In this document: positions 7,165-15,786 of the stretch, in pieces
How the letters are laid out: each line of letters opens with the position of its first letter
Numbering within the stretch: position 1 is the stretch's first letter
Assembly: GCA_910583685.1 (NCBI GenBank)
Contig: CAJTXY010000015.1
Coordinates: forward strand, 1 to 33,745
Length of the DNA stretch: 33,745 bases
Direction of reading: 5' to 3'
Source: an uncultured Bacilli bacterium
Lineage (GTDB): Bacteria > Bacillota_I > Bacilli_A > RF39 > UBA660
Translations under genes and position numbers: made by a program
The notes under the pieces: model-generated
Told to the model about the DNA's origin: nothing
Seen by the model: only the letters and a program-made list of their open reading frames with translations
Databases searched by the model: none

Positions 7165-9133
7165 GTTTTGTTCCATCTCCACCCGTGATTCTAACACTTT
7201 CTTTTAAATGTACACTAGGACGGATTCCAAATTGCCATCCACAAGCAGCTGGGTTGGAGAAGCCCCCGCTCGATATAGTCGCTACGGAACATTGTCCTGA
7301 CACCACAAGTGATACGAGCCAATAGCGAAAACCAGATTCCATATTAGAAGAATATTGGCTAGCAAATTGTTCTCCTAGCCTCAAAAGTCCTACAGTTGCC
7401 TGTGCTTGATTATTCGTTAAAGTTGTAAAAGAAGTTGCCTTATCATACTTAAATATTTTATAATTATAATTCTTATACGTTTGATAATAATCCCCTAAAT
7501 ACCAAACGCTATTATCTTTTATCATAGTTCTTTGTTCACTTGTTAAATACCCATTTTCGGAATCCAAAAAATTATGATTTAGAAAATATGGGGTTTCATA
7601 TTGGGGATTATCAATTGTATAGATATGAAAATCATAACTTTTAGTTAGAAATTCACCATTATGCATAAGTGGCTCTGCACTTACAAGCTTTGCCCCACCT
7701 AACTCTTTACTAACGATGCGGTATAACGCATTCTCGCCGGCCCCAAATTGTACATATTCACCACTATATCTAGTATTAAGGAAAACGCCATCTTGCTTTT
7801 CATCAAAATCGTCCTTTAAACGATATGGATTCTTCTCTGTTCCATCACCGGCAACAATTTTAATACTCGGTTGCAATATCACTGCTGGACGAACCGCAAA
7901 AGTATAAGATAGGTGCCCCATCCCCCCTATTGTTCCAGTTTCATTTACATAGCCTCCCTTGGACCCAGCAGGCGCACTTAACAACCACCATCTTGTACCA
8001 TTATTTAAATAACTATCTTCTAAAGAAATCCCCATAGAACTCATCCTATATTCATATATATTTAAAAGTCCTACTGTAGATACAACAAAGTATGATCCTG
8101 GTGGTCTTTGGATTTCGCCAGTAGACGATTGTACAGCATAATGCCAATGAGCATCCATCTTAATAAATTTCTCTGGCTCCCGCAAATTACCTAAGAATCC
8201 ATCTACACTAGTATCATTTAACCATTCTCTTACATAACTAACTCGAAAATTAGACGATTGATCGTCTCCATGATATGCAATCGCTGTCATCGGCCACTGC
8301 GTTACAAGTTTTACAGAATTGTCGCTAGAGTCTTTGGAAACTGCTCTCCATAATTTTCCAGAATACCACACATAATTATTAGGATCTTCTCCAGTAACAA
8401 ATGTTTGTTCTTCATCTCTCGTATCAATAGCACCTTTGTCACCTATATTTTCTAAATCAAAAATAACATCACTTGCTCTTCCAAGCAAATTCTTCTGCAT
8501 TTGTTCCCCTTCTACTACAATCTTGCCGTGATAATGCCTACCTAATACTTCATTACCCGCACTCTCATCTATCCACATTCGAATCTCATAAGTAATACTT
8601 TCCCCTGCAGAAAGATTACCATTTACTGCAATATATTCATCCTGAATGGTAGAAAGAAGAACAGGCTCTCCTCCATCAACGCTATACTTAAGTACACTCT
8701 TATCTAAAAGTTTATTTTGACAACCATCTTCCTCTATCATAGATAAATCATCTAGTATTTTTACTTTATATTCTGCATTTAGACTACCAGTATTGGTAAT
8801 CTTAAAACGATAAGGCTCTCTTTCTTGGCCTGCCACATCACTCTCAGGAAAAGCCCCATTAAGACGAATAATATTTCCAAGCCCACTGGAAGTATCATCA
8901 TAAGCAATCTGCAAAGTCCCTGACTTAATCATATTATAATGTTCGGCCTTTTGAATATTAGTAAATATGGCGTAACTTCCTCCCAACAAGGCAGTAGTAG
9001 AAATAGCAACAAAAATAAGGGTAAGAACAAACTCTCTTCGTAGAAGGTTAGTAATTTGGTACCCTCTATGAACTACTGGTTCCTCTTGATCCTTATCTAT
9101 TCTATATTTTTTCCTTCTCTTCCACTCCGCCAT
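7139..9133 (-). CDS. large surface protein: TasA/SipW-type N-terminus plus two GVRP-type (DUF6273-like) domains
   Basis: 664 residues from the ATG at 9133, which follows AGGTGAGG; an upstream ATG at 9163 lacks a good ribosome-binding site. After a basic stretch there is a hydrophobic helix (about 35-52), then LLGGSYAIFTN and SGTLQI. This is the pattern of SipW-dependent exported proteins such as TasA and camelysin. A beta-rich TasA-like part (about 60-215) follows. Two related domains come next (about 252-440 and 455-664). Each has a WLN or FLN segment, a late WWLLS or YWLVS segment, an AVRPAV or GIRPSV segment, and a closing GDGT-x2-NP signature. This is the pattern of DUF6273/formylglycine-enzyme-like folds on Gram-positive surfaces. 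A probable extended -10 (TGTTAGAAT, near 9164-9172) drives it alone. The role is unknown; adhesion or matrix is an inference. Confidence 0.8.
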   Translation of the reverse strand: MAEWKRRKKYRIDKDQEEPVVHRGYQITNLLRREFVLTLIFVAISTTALLGGSYAIFTNIQKAEHYNMIKSGTLQIAYDDTSSGLGNIIRLNGAFPESDVAGQEREPYRFKITNTGSLNAEYKVKILDDLSMIEEDGCQNKLLDKSVLKYSVDGGEPVLLSTIQDEYIAVNGNLSAGESITYEIRMWIDESAGNEVLGRHYHGKIVVEGEQMQKNLLGRASDVIFDLENIGDKGAIDTRDEEQTFVTGEDPNNYVWYSGKLWRAVSKDSSDNSVKLVTQWPMTAIAYHGDDQSSNFRVSYVREWLNDTSVDGFLGNLREPEKFIKMDAHWHYAVQSSTGEIQRPPGSYFVVSTVGLLNIYEYRMSSMGISLEDSYLNNGTRWWLLSAPAGSKGGYVNETGTIGGMGHLSYTFAVRPAVILQPSIKIVAGDGTEKNPYRLKDDFDEKQDGVFLNTRYSGEYVQFGAGENALYRIVSKELGGAKLVSAEPLMHNGEFLTKSYDFHIYTIDNPQYETPYFLNHNFLDSENGYLTSEQRTMIKDNSVWYLGDYYQTYKNYNYKIFKYDKATSFTTLTNNQAQATVGLLRLGEQFASQYSSNMESGFRYWLVSLVVSGQCSVATISSGGFSNPAACGWQFGIRPSVHLKESVRITGGDGTKQNPFTISM

Positions 9134-9189
9134 ATCCTCACCTATTATTTCTACCCTATACACATTCTAACATAAATAAGAAAAAATAG

Positions 9190-9222
9190 AAATAAAAAAG
9201 AATGGTCTTATTCATCATTCTT
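9190..9222 (-). terminator. probable terminator of the hrcA-dnaJ operon
   Basis: Minus strand: AAGAATG (9222-9216) pairs with CATTCTT (9204-9198) around an 11-nt loop, followed by TTTTTATT. It overlaps the last codons of dnaJ. Confidence 0.5.
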
Positions 9223-10359
9223 CTTAGTAAATTTATGAAATTGCTCAATTTCCCGATCTTCTAAATCTGTACTGGCAAGTTGCTCAATTAATTTCTTTTG
9301 TGCTCTATTTAACTTTTGAGGAGTAAGCACTTTAATAATAACATACATATTTCCTTTGGTATGATGTGCCTTATTATCAACGCCCTTACCACGAATCCTT
9401 TGTTTTTCACCACTGCAAGTACCAGCAGGAACTGTTAGTTGAATATTACCATATAATGTGGGAACATCCTTTTTCGCACCCAATATAGCATCCGTAATGG
9501 TAATCGGTAATTCTAGATAAATATCATCACCATCACGCTTATAATATTTATGTTCTGAAACTAGAAACTCCAAATATAAGTCCCCATTAGGACCTCCATT
9601 ACTTCCTGCATTACCTTTACCAGAAACACGAAGACGATCTCCTGTATCAATTCCCGCTGGAACTGTAACCGTAATTGTCTTATGCTTCTTAGTTTTTCCT
9701 TTCCCCCGACAGGAAGTACATATCTTTTTGAATGTTTTTCCACTTCCATCACAGTCGGGACACGTAGACTTCGACAAGAAAGAGCCTAAAATAGTATGTT
9801 GTTCTGAAGTAATAGTTCCACTTCCATGGCACTTTTCACAAGTCTTAGGATCAAATCCTCCCTTGCCATCACATTCATCACAATCCTCTACTACATCTAA
9901 ATCAAAATCCTTCTCACACCCGAAAACAGCTTCTTCAAAGCTAAGATTCACCTGCATCAAAAGATCGCTACCACGACTTTTCCTATTTGCCCCGCTGGCT
10001 CTTGCATTTCCTCCAAAAGAAGAAAAGCCTCCACCAAAAATATTATCAAAAATATCAGAAAAATCAAACTCAGCCCCATCAAATCCAGAAAAGCCTCCGC
10101 CAAAGCCATTAAAGCCAGCACCACCAGTGCCTCCTACTCCAGCGTGCCCAAAGCGATCATACTGACTACGCTTCTGCTCATCACCTAAAACCTCATAAGC
10201 CTCTTGAACCTCCTTAAACTTCTCAGTAGCAGAAGGATCATCTTTATTTAAATCAGGATGATATTTTTTTGCAAGTTTTCGAAAAGCACTTTTGATTTCT
10301 GCATCACTAGCACTCTTCGAAACCCCCAACACTTCATAATAATCACGTTTATTCGCCAT
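9208..10359 (-). CDS. dnaJ: chaperone DnaJ (Hsp40)
   Basis: 383 residues, normal for type I DnaJ. It delivers unfolded substrates to DnaK and stimulates its ATPase. N-terminal J domain with the essential HPD at H34-P35-D36; a Gly/Phe-rich linker (about 75-125); and a zinc-binding region with all four CxxCxGxG repeats (CDECDGKG, CEKCHGSG, CPDCDGSG, CTSCRGKG). A beta-rich substrate-binding C-terminal part follows. The start lies 2 bp after the pepF stop, and its ribosome-binding site AGGAGGTG is inside the last pepF codons, so the two are translationally linked. It is the last gene of the heat-shock operon. Confidence 0.97.
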   Translation of the reverse strand: MANKRDYYEVLGVSKSASDAEIKSAFRKLAKKYHPDLNKDDPSATEKFKEVQEAYEVLGDEQKRSQYDRFGHAGVGGTGGAGFNGFGGGFSGFDGAEFDFSDIFDNIFGGGFSSFGGNARASGANRKSRGSDLLMQVNLSFEEAVFGCEKDFDLDVVEDCDECDGKGGFDPKTCEKCHGSGTITSEQHTILGSFLSKSTCPDCDGSGKTFKKICTSCRGKGKTKKHKTITVTVPAGIDTGDRLRVSGKGNAGSNGGPNGDLYLEFLVSEHKYYKRDGDDIYLELPITITDAILGAKKDVPTLYGNIQLTVPAGTCSGEKQRIRGKGVDNKAHHTKGNMYVIIKVLTPQKLNRAQKKLIEQLASTDLEDREIEQFHKFTKKNDE

Positions 10360-10361
10360 AA

Positions 10362-12155
10362 CTACACCTCCTCGTCATATATTCTTTCATATTCATCTAA
10401 TAACGAATCAAAATAACGAATAGCATCTTCATAAACCTTTTTATCTTCTAGATCAATACCTAACACTTTAAAAGCATCGATTGGCCACTTATCTCTACCA
10501 ACTTTTAAAAATTCTATATACCTACTAAGCATTTCCTTATCACCCGATAATATACTAGAAGCAACAGAAGAAGCAACGCTAATAGAAATTGCATAACTAT
10601 AAAGATAAAAGTCCATATAATAATGACTTCTCATCATCCACGAATTTTTAGCATAAGAATCAATTTCCACTACATCACCATAATATTTTCTTAAAGAATC
10701 TAGTGTGAGTTGATCTAAGTATTCTTGGGTAAGAGTATTATTATTTTCTACCGCTTGATACATCTCTTCTTCCAATCTTCCTTCACGAACTGCCCCAAAA
10801 AGGTTAGATACTATGGTAGAAATCATATTCTCGCATCCTGCAAGCTTCTCTTCCTTCGTTTTAGCATTTTTAGAAATATAGTTAGAAAGTAAGCACTCAT
10901 TTGTTAAAGAAGCAACCTCGGAAAGAAGGGTATCTATCATTGAATACTGCATCTTATTATATTCTTTTAAAAACTGTCGGTGAATATGGTGCCCACACTC
11001 ATGGGCCATTGTAGAAACAGAAGTCAAATCCCCATTAAAACTCATTAGAATAAGAGAATTCTTTGAAAACCCAGAAATATTATAACCACCATTGCATTTT
11101 CCCTTGTATTGACAATAATCAATATAATGATTATCAATAATTTTCTCATACTTTTCTAAGTAATCTTCCCCCAAGGGACGTAGAGCTTCTCGCACAAGAC
11201 TTTGTGCATCATCAATAGTATATTCTGAAGAATTACGATTTAAGTTTAAATTCAAGTCATAAGGATGAAGAGAAATGCCTAATACTTTTTCTCTTAATCG
11301 ATAATACTTATGCAAAACACTTAAATTATCTTCTACTGTATTCACTAAACTTCGAAACACTTCATCATTACAATTAAGACTAAATAATTTTTTGTCCCAA
11401 GCATTTTTATAATGATGAATTTTTGCCAAAGTCTGATTCATACGAACATAACCATTTAAATAACTGGCACAACTTTTACCATATTCATCTAATTTTTGAT
11501 TCAACTGTTGATAAGTCTTTCTACGAATATTAACATCTTTATTTTTCAAAAAAACACGATAATTATTGGTAGCAATTTTTTCTTCTTCCCCATCAACAGT
11601 AACAGTACCATAATTATGTTCTGAATGAAGCATTGTAGCAGACATATCAGCAAAATAATTCATAGAAGTCACAAGTTCTGTAATAATTGTTTCATCAGAT
11701 TCTGATAATATATACTTTTTTTCGCGGTAAATAACATCTAACGCTTCTTTAAACTCTAACAGCTTTTCAGATTTTTGAAACAAACCTTGATACTCTATAT
11801 CAGACAGTTTTAATAACTCTGGTGCAAAAAAATTTGTATTTTTAGAAAATTCTGCATATAAAGTATTCGCCTTGTTCTTACGTTCAATACTACTTGCAAT
11901 ACCAAGTTCCTGATCAGCTACTACAATAGCATAAATATTTAAATCCATAACAAGAGCATTTGTAGCAAGCTCTTTTTGTAAAAACTCATATAATCGATCG
12001 GCATCCTTTGTACATTTTTTATATTTAGAAAGTTCTGCAACCATTTTTTCAGCTTGGACAAACTGCCTTTGAAAATCAGCTTCATCTTTAAAATACTCCG
12101 TAAGATCCCATTTGTATTTTTCAGGTACTTCAGCTCTTGTTTTATACTTTTCCAT
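10362..12155 (-). CDS. pepF: oligoendopeptidase F-like zinc peptidase (M3 family)
   Basis: 597 residues, the usual length for PepF. These cytosolic enzymes cut short peptides, often at a late stage of protein turnover. The zinc site is complete: H385-E386-C-G-H389 with the third ligand E413 in LLSEVASLTNE. The helical N-terminal M3 half is intact. It lies between dnaK (52 bp upstream, separated by a strong hairpin) and dnaJ (2 bp downstream), a place that is empty or occupied by other genes in typical Firmicutes. It therefore probably shares heat-shock and HrcA control, which would couple chaperone action to peptide clearance (inference). The start follows AAAGGACGAG. Confidence 0.9.
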   Translation of the reverse strand: MEKYKTRAEVPEKYKWDLTEYFKDEADFQRQFVQAEKMVAELSKYKKCTKDADRLYEFLQKELATNALVMDLNIYAIVVADQELGIASSIERKNKANTLYAEFSKNTNFFAPELLKLSDIEYQGLFQKSEKLLEFKEALDVIYREKKYILSESDETIITELVTSMNYFADMSATMLHSEHNYGTVTVDGEEEKIATNNYRVFLKNKDVNIRRKTYQQLNQKLDEYGKSCASYLNGYVRMNQTLAKIHHYKNAWDKKLFSLNCNDEVFRSLVNTVEDNLSVLHKYYRLREKVLGISLHPYDLNLNLNRNSSEYTIDDAQSLVREALRPLGEDYLEKYEKIIDNHYIDYCQYKGKCNGGYNISGFSKNSLILMSFNGDLTSVSTMAHECGHHIHRQFLKEYNKMQYSMIDTLLSEVASLTNECLLSNYISKNAKTKEEKLAGCENMISTIVSNLFGAVREGRLEEEMYQAVENNNTLTQEYLDQLTLDSLRKYYGDVVEIDSYAKNSWMMRSHYYMDFYLYSYAISISVASSVASSILSGDKEMLSRYIEFLKVGRDKWPIDAFKVLGIDLEDKKVYEDAIRYFDSLLDEYERIYDEEV

Positions 12156-12178
12156 ATTCTCGTCCTTTCAAGATCAAC

Positions 12179-12208
12179 GAAAAGTTCTAGGTAACTAGAA
12201 CTTTTTCT
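12179..12208 (-). terminator. perfect 13-bp hairpin between dnaK and pepF
   Basis: 12179-12191 pairs perfectly with 12196-12208 around a 4-nt loop, beginning at the dnaK stop codon. On the transcribed minus strand the U-run after the stem is short (the T bases lie inside the stem, then CG), so it is better read as a partial terminator or mRNA-stabilising element that would raise dnaK above pepF-dnaJ. Confidence 0.6.
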
Positions 12209-14040
12209 TATTTTTCTTCATATTCTGCATCTACTACATTATCATCATTCTTAGCGTCTTTATTATTTGCCTCATCTTGTGTGTTTTCTGCATTAGCATT
12301 GTCTTTTGCAGCTTGCTCATAAACTTTTGTAGCAAGAGCCATTGCCTTTTCTTGAAGCTTATCTTTCTCTGTCTTGATCTTTTCAATATCATCTTTTTCA
12401 AGAGCATCTTTTAATCCCTTAATTAATTCTTCTGCTTCTTCTTTTTCTTTATCGTCTACTTTGTCTCCTAGATCTTTGATTGCTTTTTCTGTTTGGAACA
12501 CAATTTGCTCTGCTTCATTTCTTACTTCTGCTTCTTCTTTACGCTTAGTATCAGCTTCTTTATTAGCCTCTGCTTCTTTCATCATACGCTCAATCTCATC
12601 ATCGCTTAAGTTTGTATTCGATGTAATCGTAATAGATTGTTCTTTATTAGTTCCAAGATCTTTTGCTGTAACATTAACAATTCCGTTAGCATCAATATCA
12701 AATTTTACTTCAATTTGTGGTACCCCTCTTGGTGCAGGTGGAATATTAGTAAGTTGGAATCTTCCTAATGTTTTATTATCAGCCGCCATTGGACGTTCTC
12801 CTTGTAGAACATGAACATCTACTGCTGGTTGATTATCTGCTGCTGTTGAGAATACTTCAGATTTAGAAGTTGGAATCGTTGTATTACGAGGAATTAACGT
12901 TGTCATAACCCCACCTAATGTTTCAATTCCAAGTGATAGTGGCGTAACATCTAAAAGTACGATATCATTAACATCTCCTGTTAAAACACCACCTTGAATA
13001 GCAGCCCCCATAGAAACAACTTCATCTGGATTTACTTCACGAGAAGGTTCCTTACCTAATTCTTTCTTAATAACATCATATACCATTGGAATACGAGTAG
13101 ATCCACCTACAAAGATAACCTTATCAATATCACTTGATTTCATCTTAGCATCTTTCATAGCATTACGAACTGGTGTTAAAGTAGACTCTATCAAATCTCC
13201 TACTAAATCTTCAAATTTAGCACGAGTAAGTGTAATATCTAAATGAAGTGGACCACCATCTTCTCCCTGAGTAATAAATGGAGCAGAAATTTGAGTAGTC
13301 GTCACCCCAGATAAATCTTTCTTTGCCTTTTCAGCAACCTCTTTAAGACGTTGCATCGCCATTTTATCCTTAGAAAGATCGATACCATTTTCCTTTTTAA
13401 ATTCTGCTACTAAATAATCAATAATTCTCTCATCGAAATCATCTCCACCCAAATGGTTATTACCATTAGTAGATTTAACTTCCACAACACCATCACCAAG
13501 TTCTAGTATAGAAACATCGAATGTTCCACCACCTAGGTCATAAACAAGAATTGTCTGTGCCTTATCTTGTTTATCAAGACCATAAGCAAGAGCTGCTGCT
13601 GTTGGTTCATTAATAATTCTTTCCACTTCAAGCCCTGCAATTTTACCAGCGTTTTTAGTAGCTTGACGCTCTGCATCGTTAAAATATGCAGGAACTGTGA
13701 TAACTGCCTTTGTAACTTTTTCTCCTAAATAGCTTTCTGCATAATCCTTCATATAAGATAAGATCATAGCTGAGATCTCTTCTGGTGAATACTTCTTATC
13801 GTTGGCTTCTACCTTCTTATCAGTACCCATCAATCTCTTAACACTAGAAATTGTATTTTTATTAGTTACTGCCTGACGTTTCGCAGCATCTCCTACAATT
13901 CTTTCTTCTCCTTTGAAAGCAACAACAGATGGTGTTGTTCTTCCTCCTTCTGGATTTGGGATTACTTTTGCTTCCCCTGCTTCTAATACAGATACACAAC
14001 TATTTGTTGTACCTAAGTCAATACCTATTATTTTACTCAT
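12208..14040 (-). CDS. dnaK: chaperone DnaK (Hsp70)
   Basis: 610 residues, full length. ATP-dependent chaperone of the cytosol, working with DnaJ and GrpE. The N-terminal ATPase domain shows GIDLGTTNSCV, the phosphate-2 block VYDLGGGTFDVS and the adenosine block VIFVGGSTRIP; the linker VLLDVTPLSLG and the substrate-binding domain follow. The acidic C-terminal tail ends near VVDAEYEEK, typical of bacterial DnaK. The start follows AAGGAAGAG, 19 bp after grpE. Part of the HrcA/CIRCE-controlled operon. Confidence 0.98.
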   Translation of the reverse strand: MSKIIGIDLGTTNSCVSVLEAGEAKVIPNPEGGRTTPSVVAFKGEERIVGDAAKRQAVTNKNTISSVKRLMGTDKKVEANDKKYSPEEISAMILSYMKDYAESYLGEKVTKAVITVPAYFNDAERQATKNAGKIAGLEVERIINEPTAAALAYGLDKQDKAQTILVYDLGGGTFDVSILELGDGVVEVKSTNGNNHLGGDDFDERIIDYLVAEFKKENGIDLSKDKMAMQRLKEVAEKAKKDLSGVTTTQISAPFITQGEDGGPLHLDITLTRAKFEDLVGDLIESTLTPVRNAMKDAKMKSSDIDKVIFVGGSTRIPMVYDVIKKELGKEPSREVNPDEVVSMGAAIQGGVLTGDVNDIVLLDVTPLSLGIETLGGVMTTLIPRNTTIPTSKSEVFSTAADNQPAVDVHVLQGERPMAADNKTLGRFQLTNIPPAPRGVPQIEVKFDIDANGIVNVTAKDLGTNKEQSITITSNTNLSDDEIERMMKEAEANKEADTKRKEEAEVRNEAEQIVFQTEKAIKDLGDKVDDKEKEEAEELIKGLKDALEKDDIEKIKTEKDKLQEKAMALATKVYEQAAKDNANAENTQDEANNKDAKNDDNVVDAEYEEK

Positions 14041-14059
14041 TTATATCTCTTCCTTTCTC

Positions 14060-14659
14060 TTATTTCTTATTTACCTTTACTGAGGCAGGACGTATTACCC
14101 TGTCTTTTAATTTATAACCTTTAAGTAAGACTTCTAAAACTTCATCTTCTTCTCTATCATCTACAGAATCTGTCATTAAAGCCTCTTCAAGTGCAGGATC
14201 AAAAATCTCACCAGCTCTAGATATCTCTTCTACACCATACTTTCTCAAAATATCTGTAAGTGTCGCATATATCATTTTAAAACCAGCTAAGAATTTAGAT
14301 AGCTCATCCGTTAAGTCATTATCATCTAATTTAATAGCACGCTCGAAATTATCAATAACCCCAATCAGCTCTAAAATTAAATCCTGATTTGCATACTTTA
14401 ACATATTGGCAGTTTCTTCTTCTTTACGCTTCCGGTAATTAATTAGCTCTGCCTGTACATAACGCATCTTCTCTTCCAAAGTCTTTTTTTCTTCCTCTAG
14501 TTTTAAAATCATCTCTTTATCTTTACTGTTTTTCTTTTCTTTTTTATGTTTCTTTTCATTTTCTCTACATACATGTTCCTCATTTTCACAAGTACAAGTA
14601 GCTGCATCACAGTGGCACTCTTCGCCACACTCGCAAGCTGTTTTCTTTTCTTCTTCCAT
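14060..14659 (-). CDS. grpE: nucleotide exchange factor GrpE with cysteine-rich N-terminal extension
   Basis: 199 residues. GrpE releases ADP from DnaK. The coiled-coil stretch (about 50-90, with the ELINYRKRKEEE segment) and the C-terminal DnaK-contact domain, ending in LLKGYKLKDRVIRPASVKV, are typical. Unusual is the start: within residues 9-31 there are seven cysteines (9, 11, 15, 17, 22, 24, 31) and two histidines, spaced CxC-x3-CxC-x4-CxC-x6-C, followed by a lysine-rich linker. Ordinary GrpE proteins have an acidic disordered N-terminus without cysteines. The spacing suggests metal binding, metallothionein-like, but this is inference. The start at 14659 follows AAGGAG, 9 bp after hrcA, and no internal ATG with a good site would remove the extension. 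Confidence 0.95.
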   Translation of the reverse strand: MEEEKKTACECGEECHCDAATCTCENEEHVCRENEKKHKKEKKNSKDKEMILKLEEEKKTLEEKMRYVQAELINYRKRKEEETANMLKYANQDLILELIGVIDNFERAIKLDDNDLTDELSKFLAGFKMIYATLTDILRKYGVEEISRAGEIFDPALEEALMTDSVDDREEDEVLEVLLKGYKLKDRVIRPASVKVNKK

Positions 14660-14668
14660 TTTTTCTCC

Positions 14669-15667
14669 TTAATTTTCTATATTTTGTTTAATAAAATCAA
14701 GCATAGCAACAACTCGATCATATTCCATACGTTTTGGTCCAATAATTGCAAGAGTTCCCTCTTCGGTCGCTGTTTTAAATTTTGTCTTAATAACAGTAAC
14801 ATCATCATCAATATTACTATCTTTTCCAATGCAAATAGTAATATTATTTTCACCATCCTGTTTAATTTCTCGAAGTGTCTCTTCATCTTCAAGTTTTGTA
14901 AAAACTTGCTTAATTTTATCTACACTACTAAACTCTGGCTGGTTCAAGAATTTGCTTTTCCCAACTACATTCGCTGCTTGTGGAGCGGTAAAATCGGAAA
15001 AAACGTGATAAAAGGCATTATAAATTTGCTCGTGCTGATTTACATACTTTCCAATAATAGGCTTAATCTCAAATTCTAATTTTCCGCTCACCTCATCAAT
15101 CGGTGTTCCAACAATCAAATTATTGATTAAACCCACTGTCTTTTTAATCTCTTCAAGACTCACACCATCTAATGTAATATTCTTATGCTCTACATGTCCT
15201 TTATCGGTAACAACAATAACAATCATACTGCGATCATTAATCGGTACTACATCAATTTGCTTCAGCAAATTATCGTGAGAAGTACTGCCAAGCACCACAG
15301 TAGCATAAGAGGTAATATCGGAGATTACTTGTAGACTTTTTGTAATACAATCAGACAAAGCAAGTTCTTGATTCTTAAAAATAATTTGTAACTTCAACAT
15401 ATCTTCTGCATTCATCTTTTTTAAAGTCATCAAATGATCAACATAAAATCGATACCCTGCCTCGCTTGGAACACGCCCACTAGAAGTATGCGTTTTCTCA
15501 AGAAGACCCACATCCTCTAAATTGGCCATTTCTGCTCGTACAGTAGCAGAAGAACAATGAAGTTTTTCACATAACAGATTAGAACTGACAGGCTTTGCTG
15601 ATTTAATATATTCTTCGATGATAAGTTTCAATATTTTCTGCTGTCGTTCTGTTAAAGTTCCCTTCAC
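14669..15667 (-). CDS. hrcA: heat-inducible transcription repressor HrcA
   Basis: 332 residues. HrcA represses class I heat-shock genes by binding CIRCE; it needs GroEL for folding in Bacillus. The N-terminal winged helix (LTERQQKILKLIIEEYI, then the SSATVRAEMANLEDVGLLEKTHTSSGR block) is unmistakable, and the GAF-like core and dimer region follow. The start is GTG at 15667, 5 nt after AGGAGGCGG, here a true GTG start. It is the first gene of the operon hrcA-grpE-dnaK-pepF-dnaJ and sits directly under a CIRCE element, so it controls itself. Confidence 0.97.
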   Translation of the reverse strand: MKGTLTERQQKILKLIIEEYIKSAKPVSSNLLCEKLHCSSATVRAEMANLEDVGLLEKTHTSSGRVPSEAGYRFYVDHLMTLKKMNAEDMLKLQIIFKNQELALSDCITKSLQVISDITSYATVVLGSTSHDNLLKQIDVVPINDRSMIVIVVTDKGHVEHKNITLDGVSLEEIKKTVGLINNLIVGTPIDEVSGKLEFEIKPIIGKYVNQHEQIYNAFYHVFSDFTAPQAANVVGKSKFLNQPEFSSVDKIKQVFTKLEDEETLREIKQDGENNITICIGKDSNIDDDVTVIKTKFKTATEEGTLAIIGPKRMEYDRVVAMLDFIKQNIEN

Positions 15668-15679
15668 AAAAACCGCCTC

Positions 15680-15706
15680 CTAGCACTATTAATTTATGAG
15701 TGCTAA
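15680..15706 (-). promoter_or_regulatory. CIRCE operator
   Basis: Nine-bp arms 15680-15688 and 15698-15706 separated by exactly 9 bp, as in the CIRCE consensus TTAGCACTC-N9-GAGTGCTAA. On the plus strand the right arm is a perfect GAGTGCTAA; the left arm (CTAGCACTA) differs only at its two end bases. It lies between the -10 box and the start of hrcA and touches its ribosome-binding site, as expected for HrcA repression. Confidence 0.92.
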
Positions 15707-15710
15707 AGCT

Positions 15711-15740
15711 ATTATATGACCAATCTTTAGCACTTGTCAA
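15711..15740 (-). promoter_or_regulatory. consensus sigma-A promoter of the hrcA operon with extra HrcA half-site
   Basis: Minus strand: TTGACA (15740-15735), an 18-bp spacer and TATAAT (15716-15711), both boxes perfect. The spacer begins with AGTGCTAAAG, a CIRCE-type half-site next to the -35 box that forms a 10-bp inverted repeat with the proximal CIRCE arm across the -10 box. Confidence 0.85.
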
Positions 15741-15786
15741 GGGTTTTTGCCAAAGAAAAACGACAAAAAAATTTTATTAGATCCGC

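Noticed and set aside
9728..10165. Plus-strand proline-rich frame opposite dnaJ
   Set aside because: Antisense to the Gly-rich and zinc-finger parts of dnaJ; the proline content is a mirror of glycine codons.
12374..12814. Plus-strand serine-rich frame opposite dnaK
   Set aside because: Antisense to the charged C-terminal part of dnaK; no start site.
14546..15079. Long plus-strand reading frame with hydrophobic stretches across grpE and hrcA
   Set aside because: It is fully antisense to two clear genes, has no ribosome-binding site, and its composition mirrors the codons of the opposite strand.
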